A stretch of 64,000 nt of DNA from NCBI RefSeq assembly GCF_001989995.2, contig NZ_JAHGUP010000024.1:16068-80067 (forward strand), read 5' to 3'. This DNA is from Vibrio anguillarum. Lineage in GTDB: Bacteria > Pseudomonadota > Gammaproteobacteria > Enterobacterales > Vibrionaceae. Both the position numbers and the translations under genes were made by a program. Under the pieces are notes generated by a model. It saw only the letters and a program-made list of their open reading frames with translations, was not told the origin of the DNA and ran no database searches. Positions 27,533 to 36,011 of the stretch are shown here, in pieces (positions within the stretch are counted from its first letter, which is position 1; each line of letters starts with the position of its first letter).

Positions 27533-28225
27533 ATGACTGAGAAAAAAATAAAATGTATTATTTTCGACTGTGAAGGTACTTTAGTTGATAGTGAGCGTTT
27601 GTGCTGCGAAGCGCTAGTCAATGTATTGAACCAACTAGGAGCCCACCTTACTTTTGCACAAGTGAGTAACCATTTTGAAGGTGGGAAGATTGCGGACATA
27701 CTGTTTCAGGCACTTGAACATACGAACATTAACGCCGATCTTGATCTTTTAGAGAACCTTTATCGGGATAAAGTTAATGAGCTCTTCGAGCAATATCTTT
27801 CACCCATGGATGGTGCGATAGAACTACTTGAGTATTTACGCCAGCAGGGTATTGAATACTGTGTCACCTCTAATGCACCTAAAGAAAAAATATCATCAAT
27901 TTTACAACGGAGCGGTTTGCTCCCTTTGTTTGAAGGACGCATTTTTTCAGCCTTTGATGCGAATAGCTGGAAGCCTGAACCTGATTTGATTCGTTATTGT
28001 GCGATGAATATGGGATTTCTTTTGCAAGAATGTATTTATGTGGATGATTCAGCAAAAGGGGTTGAAGCGGGTATCAATGCAGAGGTACCAACCGTTCAGC
28101 TAGCACCTCTTAACCCACAGGGTTTTTCTCAAGCGCCTAATGTCGTTGTTATCGACACATTACTCGAGCTTAAGCCATGGCTCAATGCACATTGTTGGCC
28201 AAGCAATGAATGTGTTTATGACTGA
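27533..28225 (+). CDS. HAD-superfamily phosphatase, YieH-like
   Basis: A 230-residue haloacid-dehalogenase-type phosphatase. Motif I is IFDCEGTLVDSE, motif II is CVTSNAPKEK, motif III includes the Lys in FDANSWKPEPDL, and motif IV is IYVDDSAKGVEAG. The pattern resembles E. coli YieH, a 6-phosphogluconate phosphatase; the substrate here is not proven. The usual second Asp of motif I (DxD) is Glu here (DCE), which may affect catalysis or leaving-group protonation. I chose the ATG at 27533, with AAGGAAG five bases ahead, over an upstream in-frame start that would add 37 atypical residues. The 3' end overlaps a small convergent gene by 44 bases. Confidence 0.85.
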   Translation: MTEKKIKCIIFDCEGTLVDSERLCCEALVNVLNQLGAHLTFAQVSNHFEGGKIADILFQALEHTNINADLDLLENLYRDKVNELFEQYLSPMDGAIELLEYLRQQGIEYCVTSNAPKEKISSILQRSGLLPLFEGRIFSAFDANSWKPEPDLIRYCAMNMGFLLQECIYVDDSAKGVEAGINAEVPTVQLAPLNPQGFSQAPNVVVIDTLLELKPWLNAHCWPSNECVYD

Positions 28226-28394
28226 TTAGCGCTGTGTGTACACCAATCATTTGCTGGACGCTTTGTAAGTGGTCGGTTTTAAAACCACATTGTGCGCAGA
28301 TAAACTTTTCATTGTTTGTGGAAATAAAGTATTCGTCATGTTGACAAAGTGGACAGCAGTCTATTTTTTCAAGTGTTTTATTTATATTTTTCAT
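28182..28394 (-). CDS. Zinc-ribbon microprotein
   Basis: A 70-residue protein starting MKNINKTLEKIDCCPLCQHD with two CxxC pairs (CPLC near 14 and CAQCG near 34), spaced as in a zinc ribbon that would bind one Zn2+. The C-terminus is rich in His (GVHTALISHKHIHCL), so extra metal contacts are possible. It is convergent with the HAD gene and overlaps its last 44 bases. A TTG two codons upstream is an alternative start; the ribosome site (GAGAATTG) is modest. Small zinc-ribbon proteins often bind nucleic acid or other proteins. The cysteine pattern is the main support that this is a real gene. Confidence 0.6.
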   Translation of the reverse strand: MKNINKTLEKIDCCPLCQHDEYFISTNNEKFICAQCGFKTDHLQSVQQMIGVHTALISHKHIHCLANNVH

Positions 28395-28508
28395 AATCAA
28401 TTCTCAGCAGCAAAAAGGGAGAGTCATGTTCTCCGTACTCACAGAATAAACACTAATCAAAACTTGCTCTCGGTAATATTTACCTTAGTTCCAAAAATTA
28501 GAGGCATT

Positions 28509-29120
28509 TCATACTTCACTGTAAGGAATGTTTGATTTTGGCCTAAACCATAATAGGCAAAGTGCCGTCATTGCCCCAAGGGTATCGCATAACATGTCTT
28601 TTTGTGCGTCCCAAATGTCGCCTTGTGAACCCAGAAAAGCGATTCCTTCATCACCACCCGCGATTGAGGCATACCACCATTCAATAATTTCGTAACCTGC
28701 TGCGATACTCATGATAGAGAAAAGCCCGAACAATGAGGCAATTAGCGGTTTACAGAGCTGCTTTCTAATTAAATATTCAGCGATAGGGTAGGCATAAAAG
28801 CCAATTGAGAAATGAGCGACGCGATCAAAATTATTACGAGATGATCCGATCAGTTCGTTGAACCAAGCAAACGGAACATCTGCAAATGTATATTTAGCCC
28901 CAATGGTATGCAAACTAAGCCACACAAACATCAGAATATAAGCCGTTGAGCTAAAGCGTAGTTTTGTTGAAGCCCAATAGACGAGTGCTAAGATCCCTAG
29001 CGCAGGGATGATTTCTGCTAACCAGACAGCACGAGAAACCGGCGCGATCGCTGAAAATAGAAAGAGTACACCGTAGATCGCCGTCAAAAATAAAAGCGTG
29101 CGTGAGAAGTTGAGAGACAT
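28509..29120 (-). CDS. DUF2238 (YjdF-like) integral membrane protein
   Basis: A 203-residue inner-membrane protein with about six helices, for example FLTAIYGVLFLFSAIAP, IIPALGILALVYWA, AYILMFVWLSLHTIGA and MSIAAGYEIIEWWYA. The signature FGLFSI...AAGYEIIEWWYA...GSQGDIWDAQKDMLCDTLGA is that of DUF2238/YjdF proteins, whose conserved acidic and His residues cluster near the membrane face. The function is unknown in the family. I chose the ATG at 29120, which has AGGAAAAAAC ahead; the longer frame adds 19 residues without a signal. Confidence 0.8.
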   Translation of the reverse strand: MSLNFSRTLLFLTAIYGVLFLFSAIAPVSRAVWLAEIIPALGILALVYWASTKLRFSSTAYILMFVWLSLHTIGAKYTFADVPFAWFNELIGSSRNNFDRVAHFSIGFYAYPIAEYLIRKQLCKPLIASLFGLFSIMSIAAGYEIIEWWYASIAGGDEGIAFLGSQGDIWDAQKDMLCDTLGAMTALCLLWFRPKSNIPYSEV

Positions 29121-29444
29121 GTTTTTTCCTATCACAAAATACCGATGGATAGTGCCACTATTTTGCACGATGTTCAATTTTGTTGAATTCTGTATCTTAT
29201 AGACGTAGAAATTTGTGTTTGAGATGTGCGTATCTACCTTCGTTTTGTGATTGATTTTCGCATCGTCTTAGCAAAGAGATCAGCAAGGTGGAGAAGATCA
29301 TGCAACAACTCGATCTTTCTCTTTTTATGTATTGATAGATAGTGCGTGTGATAAACGGACTCTAGTTCAAAAAGCCAAGATAATATGCGGTAAGAAACTC
29401 GACAAAAAAGCGATATTGGATTTGAATGAAGAGAGAACCTTAAT

Positions 29445-30107
29445 GTGAACGTCGAGACTATGTCCCAAAGTAGGCCCGAAAGTATGTCTGAAAGCTTAGA
29501 ACTTACCGCTCAGTTTCAATCTTACATGGAAAATCCGCTGCTTTGGCCAATGTTGGAGGTGTTGCGTAAACAGCCTTCCGGTTGGAAAGTCCATACGTTA
29601 GCGGCACATTTAAGTGAACAGGGATTCATGCCTGTACTTGATAGCGCACCTGAAAAAGACCTCTTTAAGCGTAATTTTTTGATCATGAACGCGCTCTATC
29701 AGCTTCAAGAGACGCTTTACCCTGAAAAGTGGTTACAAGTATCAGCAATGGACATTGTACTAATGCCTGCGCATCGTGCCGTTAATTGTGAAATCGACCC
29801 AGATGAACCATTGCGTGATTATTACACTCAGTGGAAAAATTATGAGGCTGATGAAGGAGAAGTGCGCCGCTTGTTGAACGAATTCTGGACTCGTTACCGT
29901 AAAGCAATGGGTGGAACGAGTAACCTTAATATGAATCGTCTTCAAGCATTGAGGTTGTTTAAATTACCAGCGGAAGCGACGCAAATTGAAATCCGAAAAA
30001 CATGGCGCAAGTTGGCACTAAAGTGGCATCCAGATAGAGACAATGGCAATGCTGAAACATTTAGAGTGTTGTGTGAAGCATGGAATATTTTGCGGCAAAA
30101 TAGTTAA
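29445..30107 (+). CDS. C-terminal J-domain protein (DnaJ-related)
   Basis: A 220-residue protein with a J-domain at its C-terminus (about 165-218): LFKLPAEATQIEIRKTWRKL then ALKWHPDRDNGNAETF with the HPD tripeptide that stimulates Hsp70 ATPase. The N-terminal 150 residues are helical and not recognised (PLLWPMLEVLRKQPSGWKVH; LFKRNFLIMNALYQLQETL). Family members with this architecture (DnaJ-related, DUF-N plus J) act as Hsp70 co-chaperones with unknown clients. The start is GTG 29445 or ATG 29460; neither has a strong site. Loss of zinc-finger and substrate domains distinguishes it from DnaJ. Confidence 0.85.
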   Translation: MNVETMSQSRPESMSESLELTAQFQSYMENPLLWPMLEVLRKQPSGWKVHTLAAHLSEQGFMPVLDSAPEKDLFKRNFLIMNALYQLQETLYPEKWLQVSAMDIVLMPAHRAVNCEIDPDEPLRDYYTQWKNYEADEGEVRRLLNEFWTRYRKAMGGTSNLNMNRLQALRLFKLPAEATQIEIRKTWRKLALKWHPDRDNGNAETFRVLCEAWNILRQNS

Positions 30108-30220
30108 AGTCCAAACCTTAAACTCTAGACAAGATGTTCGCCGAATAAGGTCAACTGGCACTGTAAGGCATACCTAAGCTAACTACCTGTAATGTACTAA
30201 AGCAATAAGGTACTGAGGTA

Positions 30221-30248
30221 AAAAAGAAGCGATCTCTCACTTCTTTTT
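30221..30248. terminator. A/T-rich hairpin between convergent dnaJ-like and ATPase genes
   Basis: AAAAAGAAG and CTTCTTTTT pair around a 10-base loop, with T-runs on both strands. The stem is weak (mostly A-T), so this is only a possible bidirectional terminator for the two convergent genes. Confidence 0.4.
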
Positions 30249-30273
30249 GCTTTTGTTGTTGGGGAGTTAATCT

Positions 30274-31929
30274 TTACTGGTGGTTTTTAAATTGCGACTT
30301 GCGCATACGGTTCAACGCCGCCATCACATCAATGACACGTGGTTTCGCCAAGTCACCGTGGTTTGGCATATTTTGGTGCCATGTTCCTGCTAATAAAGCC
30401 ATCATCTCTTTGCTTGGTTGCGCTGACCACCCCGGAGTCTGCGCAAACTGGAACCAAGTCCAGCCAATCGCATTGACTTCAGAAGGTGACTCCAATTGTT
30501 CTAACGCATTTAAATCGGTAAATTCTTTGCCAAAGCGAAGCGAATCAACGCCTTTGGCAGAGACTCGGAATTTACCATCAACCAGTAATTTTTGCAGCGC
30601 AGTGCGATTCACCGCGCGTTCTGGGAAAATAGCCAGTGGCGTTTCACATTCGTTGTGACGAGCAGTTGGGTGCTGTTTGATGACTTCTTTAGCTTTGTTA
30701 GTCACATCAACGGCGTGGTAGTCATGCATCTGGATGACAGTATCGGCGACATCTAAGTAATCACCGGACCCCCCCATAACAATCAGTGTTGAGATATCCA
30801 AATTATCGCGAAGTTGCCCGATACGATCAACCAATGGTGTAATGGGCTCATCACCTTTACTGACCAGCGCTTGCATACGCTCATCACGGATCATGAAGTT
30901 GGTGGCGGAAGTATCTTCATCAATCAGTAATGTACTAGCGCCAGATTCAATGGATTCTTGTAACCACGATGCTTGCGATGTTGAACCGGACGCATCTTGA
31001 GTGCTGAAATCGGAGGTTTCTTTACCCATAGGTAGGTGATTGATGTAGTTGGACAAATTTAAATTATGTACGCAACGGCCATCTTCAGCGCGAATTTTCA
31101 TGGCTTGATGATCCGTAACAATTCGCTCACGGCCATCACCGGGAATATGGTTGTAAATTGAACGCTCAATCGCCGTTAACAAAGTCGATTTACCGTGAAA
31201 ACCACCGCCGACGATAAGGGTTATACCTTTGGGGATGCCGAGTCCTTTAATTTTTCCTTGGTTTGGTGTCTCAAGCTCAACTTCTAGCGATGTGGGGGCT
31301 TGGAAAGTAACAGCGTCTTTCATCGGCAGATCACAGTTACCTGCCAAGCGAGGTAATACGCTGCCATTAGCCACAAAAGCAACCAGATTGTGCTGTACCA
31401 GTTGTGCACGCATTACTTCTTGATCTTCGATCACAGCGCAATGCTCAAGTAGGGCATCTTTATCCAGTTCACGTTCAATGGTGGCCCGGCGAATGAATTT
31501 TGGCAGGTAGAAGGTGATGATGTTGAGCGCTTTCTTGGCCAGAATGTCACGACCTTCAGCGGGTAAATTGATGCGAAAACGAAGCTCAATACCATGCTCC
31601 GTAAAGAGAACAGCGGTACTATCAAGCACCGTTTGGCCCGTCAATGCGATGGCAATATGGTTCTCTTGCTTAGCAAACTCCGCAAAACTACGAGCGATAA
31701 AATCTCTTGCAGCCATTTGATAAGCAGGTGATTTCTCTTTTAACCATTCCAGACCGGTCAGAGACCATGCTCGAGTAGCGCGAAAGCGAGATGCAGAAGC
31801 GTAAGGGTCCGCTTGGATATGATCGATATGCAAGGTGAAATCACCAAATTCGTATTGACCTTTGATCTGCTGATAGGCGCGGTAGTTCTGTTTTTCTAGC
31901 TTTTTGAGAATTGATGTTAATAAATCCAT
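30274..31929 (-). CDS. ABC-class P-loop ATPase of unknown function
   Basis: A soluble protein of 551 residues matching the 'predicted ATPase of the ABC class' family. It has a Walker A variant VGGGFHGKSTLLTAIE near residue 235 and the second nucleotide region STLLIDEDTSATNFMIRD, which contains a Walker B-like DED. LIVMGGSGDYLDVADTVIQM resembles an H-loop neighbourhood. There are no membrane segments or permease partner, so it is not a transporter. The family is found in bacteria and plants, without an established role. I use the ATG at 31929; a GTG 51 bases upstream is in frame but has no ribosome site. The last residues (RMRKSQFKNHQ) are basic. Confidence 0.8.
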   Translation of the reverse strand: MDLLTSILKKLEKQNYRAYQQIKGQYEFGDFTLHIDHIQADPYASASRFRATRAWSLTGLEWLKEKSPAYQMAARDFIARSFAEFAKQENHIAIALTGQTVLDSTAVLFTEHGIELRFRINLPAEGRDILAKKALNIITFYLPKFIRRATIERELDKDALLEHCAVIEDQEVMRAQLVQHNLVAFVANGSVLPRLAGNCDLPMKDAVTFQAPTSLEVELETPNQGKIKGLGIPKGITLIVGGGFHGKSTLLTAIERSIYNHIPGDGRERIVTDHQAMKIRAEDGRCVHNLNLSNYINHLPMGKETSDFSTQDASGSTSQASWLQESIESGASTLLIDEDTSATNFMIRDERMQALVSKGDEPITPLVDRIGQLRDNLDISTLIVMGGSGDYLDVADTVIQMHDYHAVDVTNKAKEVIKQHPTARHNECETPLAIFPERAVNRTALQKLLVDGKFRVSAKGVDSLRFGKEFTDLNALEQLESPSEVNAIGWTWFQFAQTPGWSAQPSKEMMALLAGTWHQNMPNHGDLAKPRVIDVMAALNRMRKSQFKNHQ

Positions 31930-32016
31930 CTCGATATCGCTCGTTTGGAAAGGAAAGGCGGCGATTATAGGAACCGCCACACTGAGAGTAAAGACATGAT
32001 AAGGGATTCCTTTATC

Positions 32017-33927
32017 CTACAAAACCTTTGTCTCGATAGGGTGTGCATAATTTTGGTTCAGTAGCCCAGCCTCAAACTCGTCACAAGGCATCGGTTTACC
32101 ATAGAAATAGCCTTGGCCAAACTCACACCCTTCACTGATGATAAAGTCTTCTTGGCTTTGATTTTCAATCCCTTCGAGGATCACTTTCAGCTTTAATTTT
32201 TTGGCAACGTGAATGATTGAGCGAACAATTTCTTTATCTTCCTCACTTTGATCCAATTGATGTACAAAGCTTTTATCTATTTTTATGCAATCGAAGGGAA
32301 ATTTTTTCAAATAGCTGAAAGAGGCGTAGCCCGTGCCGAAATCATCAAGTGACAACGTCACGCCGAGTTGGTGTAGAATTCGCAGTGTGTTGCGAGCCAC
32401 CACTTCATCCGCAATCAAACAGCTTTCTGTTACTTCCAACTCTAAGTACCGAGCTGGAAGTTGGTAGGTGTTCAGTAGCTCACGAACTTGGTCTGCGAAT
32501 TGGGCATTCTTTAATTGGACGGCTGAAACGTTAATGGCCATTTTGAAATTATCGACCTGTTTTGCCCATTGGCTCGTTTTTTCGATGGCCGATCGCAGGA
32601 CAAAGTTACCCACTTCAAAAATCAGTCCATTTTGTTCGGCCATGTGAATTAAGGTTTCATTGGATATATCGCCCAATACGGGATGCCGCCAACGTAGTAG
32701 CGCTTCTGCCCCCGTCCAGCGATGAGTGGTTGGAGAGACCTTAGGTTGAAAATAGAGCATGAGCTCATCGTTGCGCACTGCTCGTAATAAGTAGCTTTCT
32801 AATTGGTTGATTTGCCGGAGTGAGTCACTGAACACTTGCGAGTGATAGCAAAACTTATGACCGGAATCTTTGCAAGAGACCATGGCAGCAGAAGCTTGTT
32901 TGAGCAGTTCTATAGCATTGTCAGTGTCTAAACTCGTTGCAATACCAATATAGGAATGAAGATGAACATTATGGTCATCGAGCTTAAATTCAGAATGACC
33001 GATTTCGACCAATTTATGGCACAACTTTTCCAAGTGACGCGCTAATAGTTTTGTTTTGACGATCAAGACTAAATCTGTCGACGTGGGTCGAGCGGTCAAT
33101 ATTTCAATTTTATCGCAGCGGCCTAGTCGCTCACGATATCGAGCGATGACTTGATCCCATGCTCGGTAGCCAAAGTGAGATTGAATATGACGAGCATTAG
33201 TGAAACCAATATGAATGGCGGCAACTTCGGTGTGCTGCTTTGTTGCTTGTAAAAGGCTATTTTTGAGCTCCAGTTCAAGTGCGTTGCGATTTAAAAAACC
33301 TGTGCTGATGTCATGCCACTTTTGATATTGAATCTGTTGTTCTGCGGCGCGGCGTTTATCGATTTCTTGCGTGAGCGAGTAGTTGAGATCAGCAAGATCT
33401 TGTGTTCGGTTATCGACGCGAAGCTGAAGCTCATCATTGAGCTGCTGAAGTCTTACCTGTTGGTATAAGGTGGTGAGCTGGGATTCAATGGTATCGCGAA
33501 AACTTTCCAGTAACTGCCGATAGGTGGGGCTAAAATGGTTCTCCTTGCTATCGAGTACGCAAATGGTGCCAAACATATCACCATTCGGCCACTTTAATGG
33601 GATGCCACAATAGGCAATCATGCCCAGTGGTACATCTGGATTATGCATCCATTTTTTATCGGCTAAAGCATTCGGGACCAATAGTTCCTGCTGTGTTTGC
33701 ATCACAGTTTCACAGTACAGACCTTGTCCTAAGGGTTCTTTATGTCCGGTTTGATAGGGGTTGTCGACGTTGGTATTTTTACAGAATATTTCGAGTTTTT
33801 GCTGGCTAGCACGCATGATCAATGCGCTCGGGACGTTTAAAATTTCAGCGAGTAAATTCACAATGCGTTGCCATCCATCCATCATTGAAGAGGGGATGAG
33901 CATCTCATGTGTCTTTATTTTCGACAT
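32017..33927 (-). CDS. GAF-GGDEF-EAL protein, probable c-di-GMP phosphodiesterase
   Basis: A 636-residue soluble signalling protein. An N-terminal GAF domain (about 15-170: VPSALIMRASQQKLEIFCKN, QGLYCETVMQTQQELLVPNA, YCGIPLKWPNGDMFGTICVL) binds a small ligand. A coiled coil leads to a strongly degenerate GGDEF domain (about 215-370; the active-site motif reads PTSTDLVLIV). The EAL domain (about 385-620) is intact: AEALLRWRHP, AINVSAVQL, LELEVTES, LDDFGTGYASF, IKIDKSF, LEGIENQ and GQGYFYGKPM. Expected activity is hydrolysis of c-di-GMP. Start at 33927 is chosen because AAAGGAAT precedes it; 15 extra residues upstream look unlike a domain. Confidence 0.9.
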   Translation of the reverse strand: MSKIKTHEMLIPSSMMDGWQRIVNLLAEILNVPSALIMRASQQKLEIFCKNTNVDNPYQTGHKEPLGQGLYCETVMQTQQELLVPNALADKKWMHNPDVPLGMIAYCGIPLKWPNGDMFGTICVLDSKENHFSPTYRQLLESFRDTIESQLTTLYQQVRLQQLNDELQLRVDNRTQDLADLNYSLTQEIDKRRAAEQQIQYQKWHDISTGFLNRNALELELKNSLLQATKQHTEVAAIHIGFTNARHIQSHFGYRAWDQVIARYRERLGRCDKIEILTARPTSTDLVLIVKTKLLARHLEKLCHKLVEIGHSEFKLDDHNVHLHSYIGIATSLDTDNAIELLKQASAAMVSCKDSGHKFCYHSQVFSDSLRQINQLESYLLRAVRNDELMLYFQPKVSPTTHRWTGAEALLRWRHPVLGDISNETLIHMAEQNGLIFEVGNFVLRSAIEKTSQWAKQVDNFKMAINVSAVQLKNAQFADQVRELLNTYQLPARYLELEVTESCLIADEVVARNTLRILHQLGVTLSLDDFGTGYASFSYLKKFPFDCIKIDKSFVHQLDQSEEDKEIVRSIIHVAKKLKLKVILEGIENQSQEDFIISEGCEFGQGYFYGKPMPCDEFEAGLLNQNYAHPIETKVL

Positions 33928-34055
33928 ATTATCAAATTCCTTTGGACGACAAAGCTTAAAAAAGCCGAGCATTCATTGCTCTAGACTGACGATGACAAGA
34001 TCCGCTCCTATGACCATAGTATGGTATTAAGAATAAGAACGCGCCGCCAATGTAA

Positions 34056-34085
34056 CAAAAAAAAACCCCAATAAAATATTGGGGC
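34056..34085 (-). terminator. Terminator of fabV
   Basis: On the minus strand CCCCAATA-TTT-TATTGGGG is followed by nine T. It lies 43 bp downstream of the fabV stop. Confidence 0.9.
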
Positions 34086-34127
34086 ATTGAGATAGTTAGC
34101 TGTGTCTCGTAAATGATACGGAAGGAG

Positions 34128-35327
34128 TTAATCGGCTTGCTTGATATAATGGTCGATATTAATTTCTTGAGCATAATCAACACAGTCAAAGTCGAAGCCA
34201 TTGAGCTGCATGAATTCTCGCTTAAAGCCCTTATAGTCACCTAGTTGCTTAAAGTTGTACTGATCCATTTTCTCCAGTAAATCGGCCACTTTTTGCTGAG
34301 TATCTGGGTTGAGCTCCCAATCATCCATACGGATCAGTCGTTCGCCATCAACGGGTACTTTGCCTTTGCTAGAGAGTTTTTCGCTAAACAGACGCTGCAT
34401 CTGCTCGATACATCCTTCGTGCGTCTCTTTTTCTTTCATCACCTTATACAATGCGACAATGTAAGGGCTTAAATTGGGAATGAACACGCTCGCCTTCGTG
34501 ACTAAAGCTTTACAAACAGTCGCATAAGCCCCGCCGCCATAGTTAGACAATTTTAGGTTGAGAGAGTGGCTGGTTTGGTGCAAATCAATTTTGGCGCGCC
34601 CCAGTGTACCGTCAAGATAAATGGGGTGAGTAATCTGAGGGCCGATGTATGAAAAAGCAATGGTTTTACACCCTTGTGCAATCGATTCAGTGTTGATCAG
34701 CGTATCTATCCAGTTTTCCCAATCCTCGCCACCCATTACTTTCAGTGTACTTTCGATCTCTTCGTCATTTGCAGGGGCAATGGTGGTTTCTACCCACGTA
34801 TCGTTTTCTAGTAATATCGTCGCACCAGAAACGGCCTCACCAATCGGTTTGATGGCGGAGCGCCAATACTGATCTGAATTGGGTTTTGGTCTCATGCCGC
34901 TGGCGATACTGTAAATGACTAAATCGACTTCCCCTTCAAAATAGGTCTCTATCGCTTCAATCACTTGCTCGCGTACTGATGATGAAAAAACATCCCCATC
35001 GATATTGACGGCGACTCGACCCGCTTGCTCGGCCTGTTGTTTAAAAAAGAGATTGTTGTACCAACCAGCACTACCAACCCCTTTTTCTGATGGCGTTTTT
35101 TCAAAGGAAACGCCAATCGTATCGGCTTCTGAACCACCAAAGGTTAGGGCAATGCGGGCGGCGAGCCCAAAGCCTGACGATGCGCCTAAAATGAGAACTC
35201 GTTTTGGCCCGTGAGTGATCGGTCTGCAAGATTTTACGTAATTAATCTGTTGTAACACAGCTTGTTCGCATCCGAGTGGATGAGCAGAGCGAGCGACCAC
35301 ACCTTTGATCACAGGTTCAATGTGCAT
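34128..35327 (-). CDS. fabV: Trans-2-enoyl-ACP reductase FabV
   Basis: NAD(P)H-dependent reduction of enoyl-ACP, the last step of fatty-acid elongation. The 399 residues match FabV. The Rossmann loop is RVLILGASSGFGLAARIALT (residues 43-62), and the catalytic Y-x8-K signature, distinctive for FabV over FabI, is intact as YLDGTLGRAK. FabV is naturally insensitive to triclosan in studied Vibrio and Pseudomonas. The N-terminal block MHIEPVIKGVVARSAHPLGC diverges from the FabV I recall from V. cholerae, so this may be a second, paralogous copy. It has its own terminator and stands alone. Confidence 0.93.
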   Translation of the reverse strand: MHIEPVIKGVVARSAHPLGCEQAVLQQINYVKSCRPITHGPKRVLILGASSGFGLAARIALTFGGSEADTIGVSFEKTPSEKGVGSAGWYNNLFFKQQAEQAGRVAVNIDGDVFSSSVREQVIEAIETYFEGEVDLVIYSIASGMRPKPNSDQYWRSAIKPIGEAVSGATILLENDTWVETTIAPANDEEIESTLKVMGGEDWENWIDTLINTESIAQGCKTIAFSYIGPQITHPIYLDGTLGRAKIDLHQTSHSLNLKLSNYGGGAYATVCKALVTKASVFIPNLSPYIVALYKVMKEKETHEGCIEQMQRLFSEKLSSKGKVPVDGERLIRMDDWELNPDTQQKVADLLEKMDQYNFKQLGDYKGFKREFMQLNGFDFDCVDYAQEINIDHYIKQAD

Positions 35328-35408
35328 AGTTTGTACCTTTGCGGTTAGGGGAATGGTCTAAAAAATATCGTAAAACTAGGTAAAGTTCATTGAGCTGAGG
35401 CATTAAAA

Positions 35409-36011
35409 TCAGAGATGCTCTGCTAAATGTTGCGCAACAAAATTGGCGATCCACGGCTGAGCGTCGACCGTCGGATGTAAGCCATCAGCCATCATCCACT
35501 CTGGTTTAATGATCACTTGCTCTAAGAAAAAGGGCAGTAACGGCACAGTGTGTTGGAGGCTAAGCTCAGAATAGAGGCTATAAAAGGCATCGCTGTAGCG
35601 TTTGCCATAGTTTGGTGGAATGCGAATCTGCATCAAAAGAGGGGTTGAGCCTGCTTTTTTTATTTGGCCAATGATGGCGGTTAAATTGCTGCTGATCAAT
35701 TGAGATGGAAAGCCACGCAATCCGTCGTTCGCACCAAGCTCAATAAGCACCGCATCAGGGGTATGTAGGGTGAGTAGTGACGGTAAGCGGGCTAGGCCAT
35801 TGCCCGTTGTATCGCCAGAAATACTGGCATTAATGACATCAATGTCTGATTTACCTTCAGCTTGCAACGCATTAGGTAGCAAGCTAGGCCAAGCGTTTTC
35901 AATCGGCATTTGGTAACCAGCGCTTAAACTATCACCCAATATCAAGAGTGTGGTACTACTAGCGCTAGCCGAGAATAATAAAATACAAATCAAGGAAAGA
36001 AGTCGAGTCAT
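35409..36011 (-). CDS. tesA: Periplasmic thioesterase I/lysophospholipase L1
   Basis: A multifunctional SGNH hydrolase (acyl-CoA thioesterase, lysophospholipase, arylesterase). With the ATG at 36011 it is 200 residues with signal peptide [19 protein letters not shown]. Catalytic blocks: LILGDSLSAGYQM (block I Ser), INASISGDTTGNG (Gly), IELGANDGLRG (Asn) and MADGLHPTVDAQP (Asp and His). The ATG and the ATG of divergent ybbA share two bases in CATG. The tesA-ybbA-ybbP arrangement is also found in E. coli. A longer frame (17 extra residues) would disrupt the signal peptide and is rejected. Confidence 0.95.
   Translation of the reverse strand: MTRLLSLICILLFSASASSTTLLILGDSLSAGYQMPIENAWPSLLPNALQAEGKSDIDVINASISGDTTGNGLARLPSLLTLHTPDAVLIELGANDGLRGFPSQLISSNLTAIIGQIKKAGSTPLLMQIRIPPNYGKRYSDAFYSLYSELSLQHTVPLLPFFLEQVIIKPEWMMADGLHPTVDAQPWIANFVAQHLAEHL

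Noticed and set aside
28269..28535. Plus-strand frame opposite the zinc-ribbon gene
   Set aside because: It is the complement of the zinc-ribbon coding region and lacks a ribosome site, while the minus-strand frame has paired CxxC motifs.
29300..29335. 11-codon frame (MQQLDLSLFMY) with a fair AAGGTGGAG ahead
   Set aside because: It looks like a leader peptide but no attenuator or regulated gene follows closely, and short frames with such sites arise by chance.
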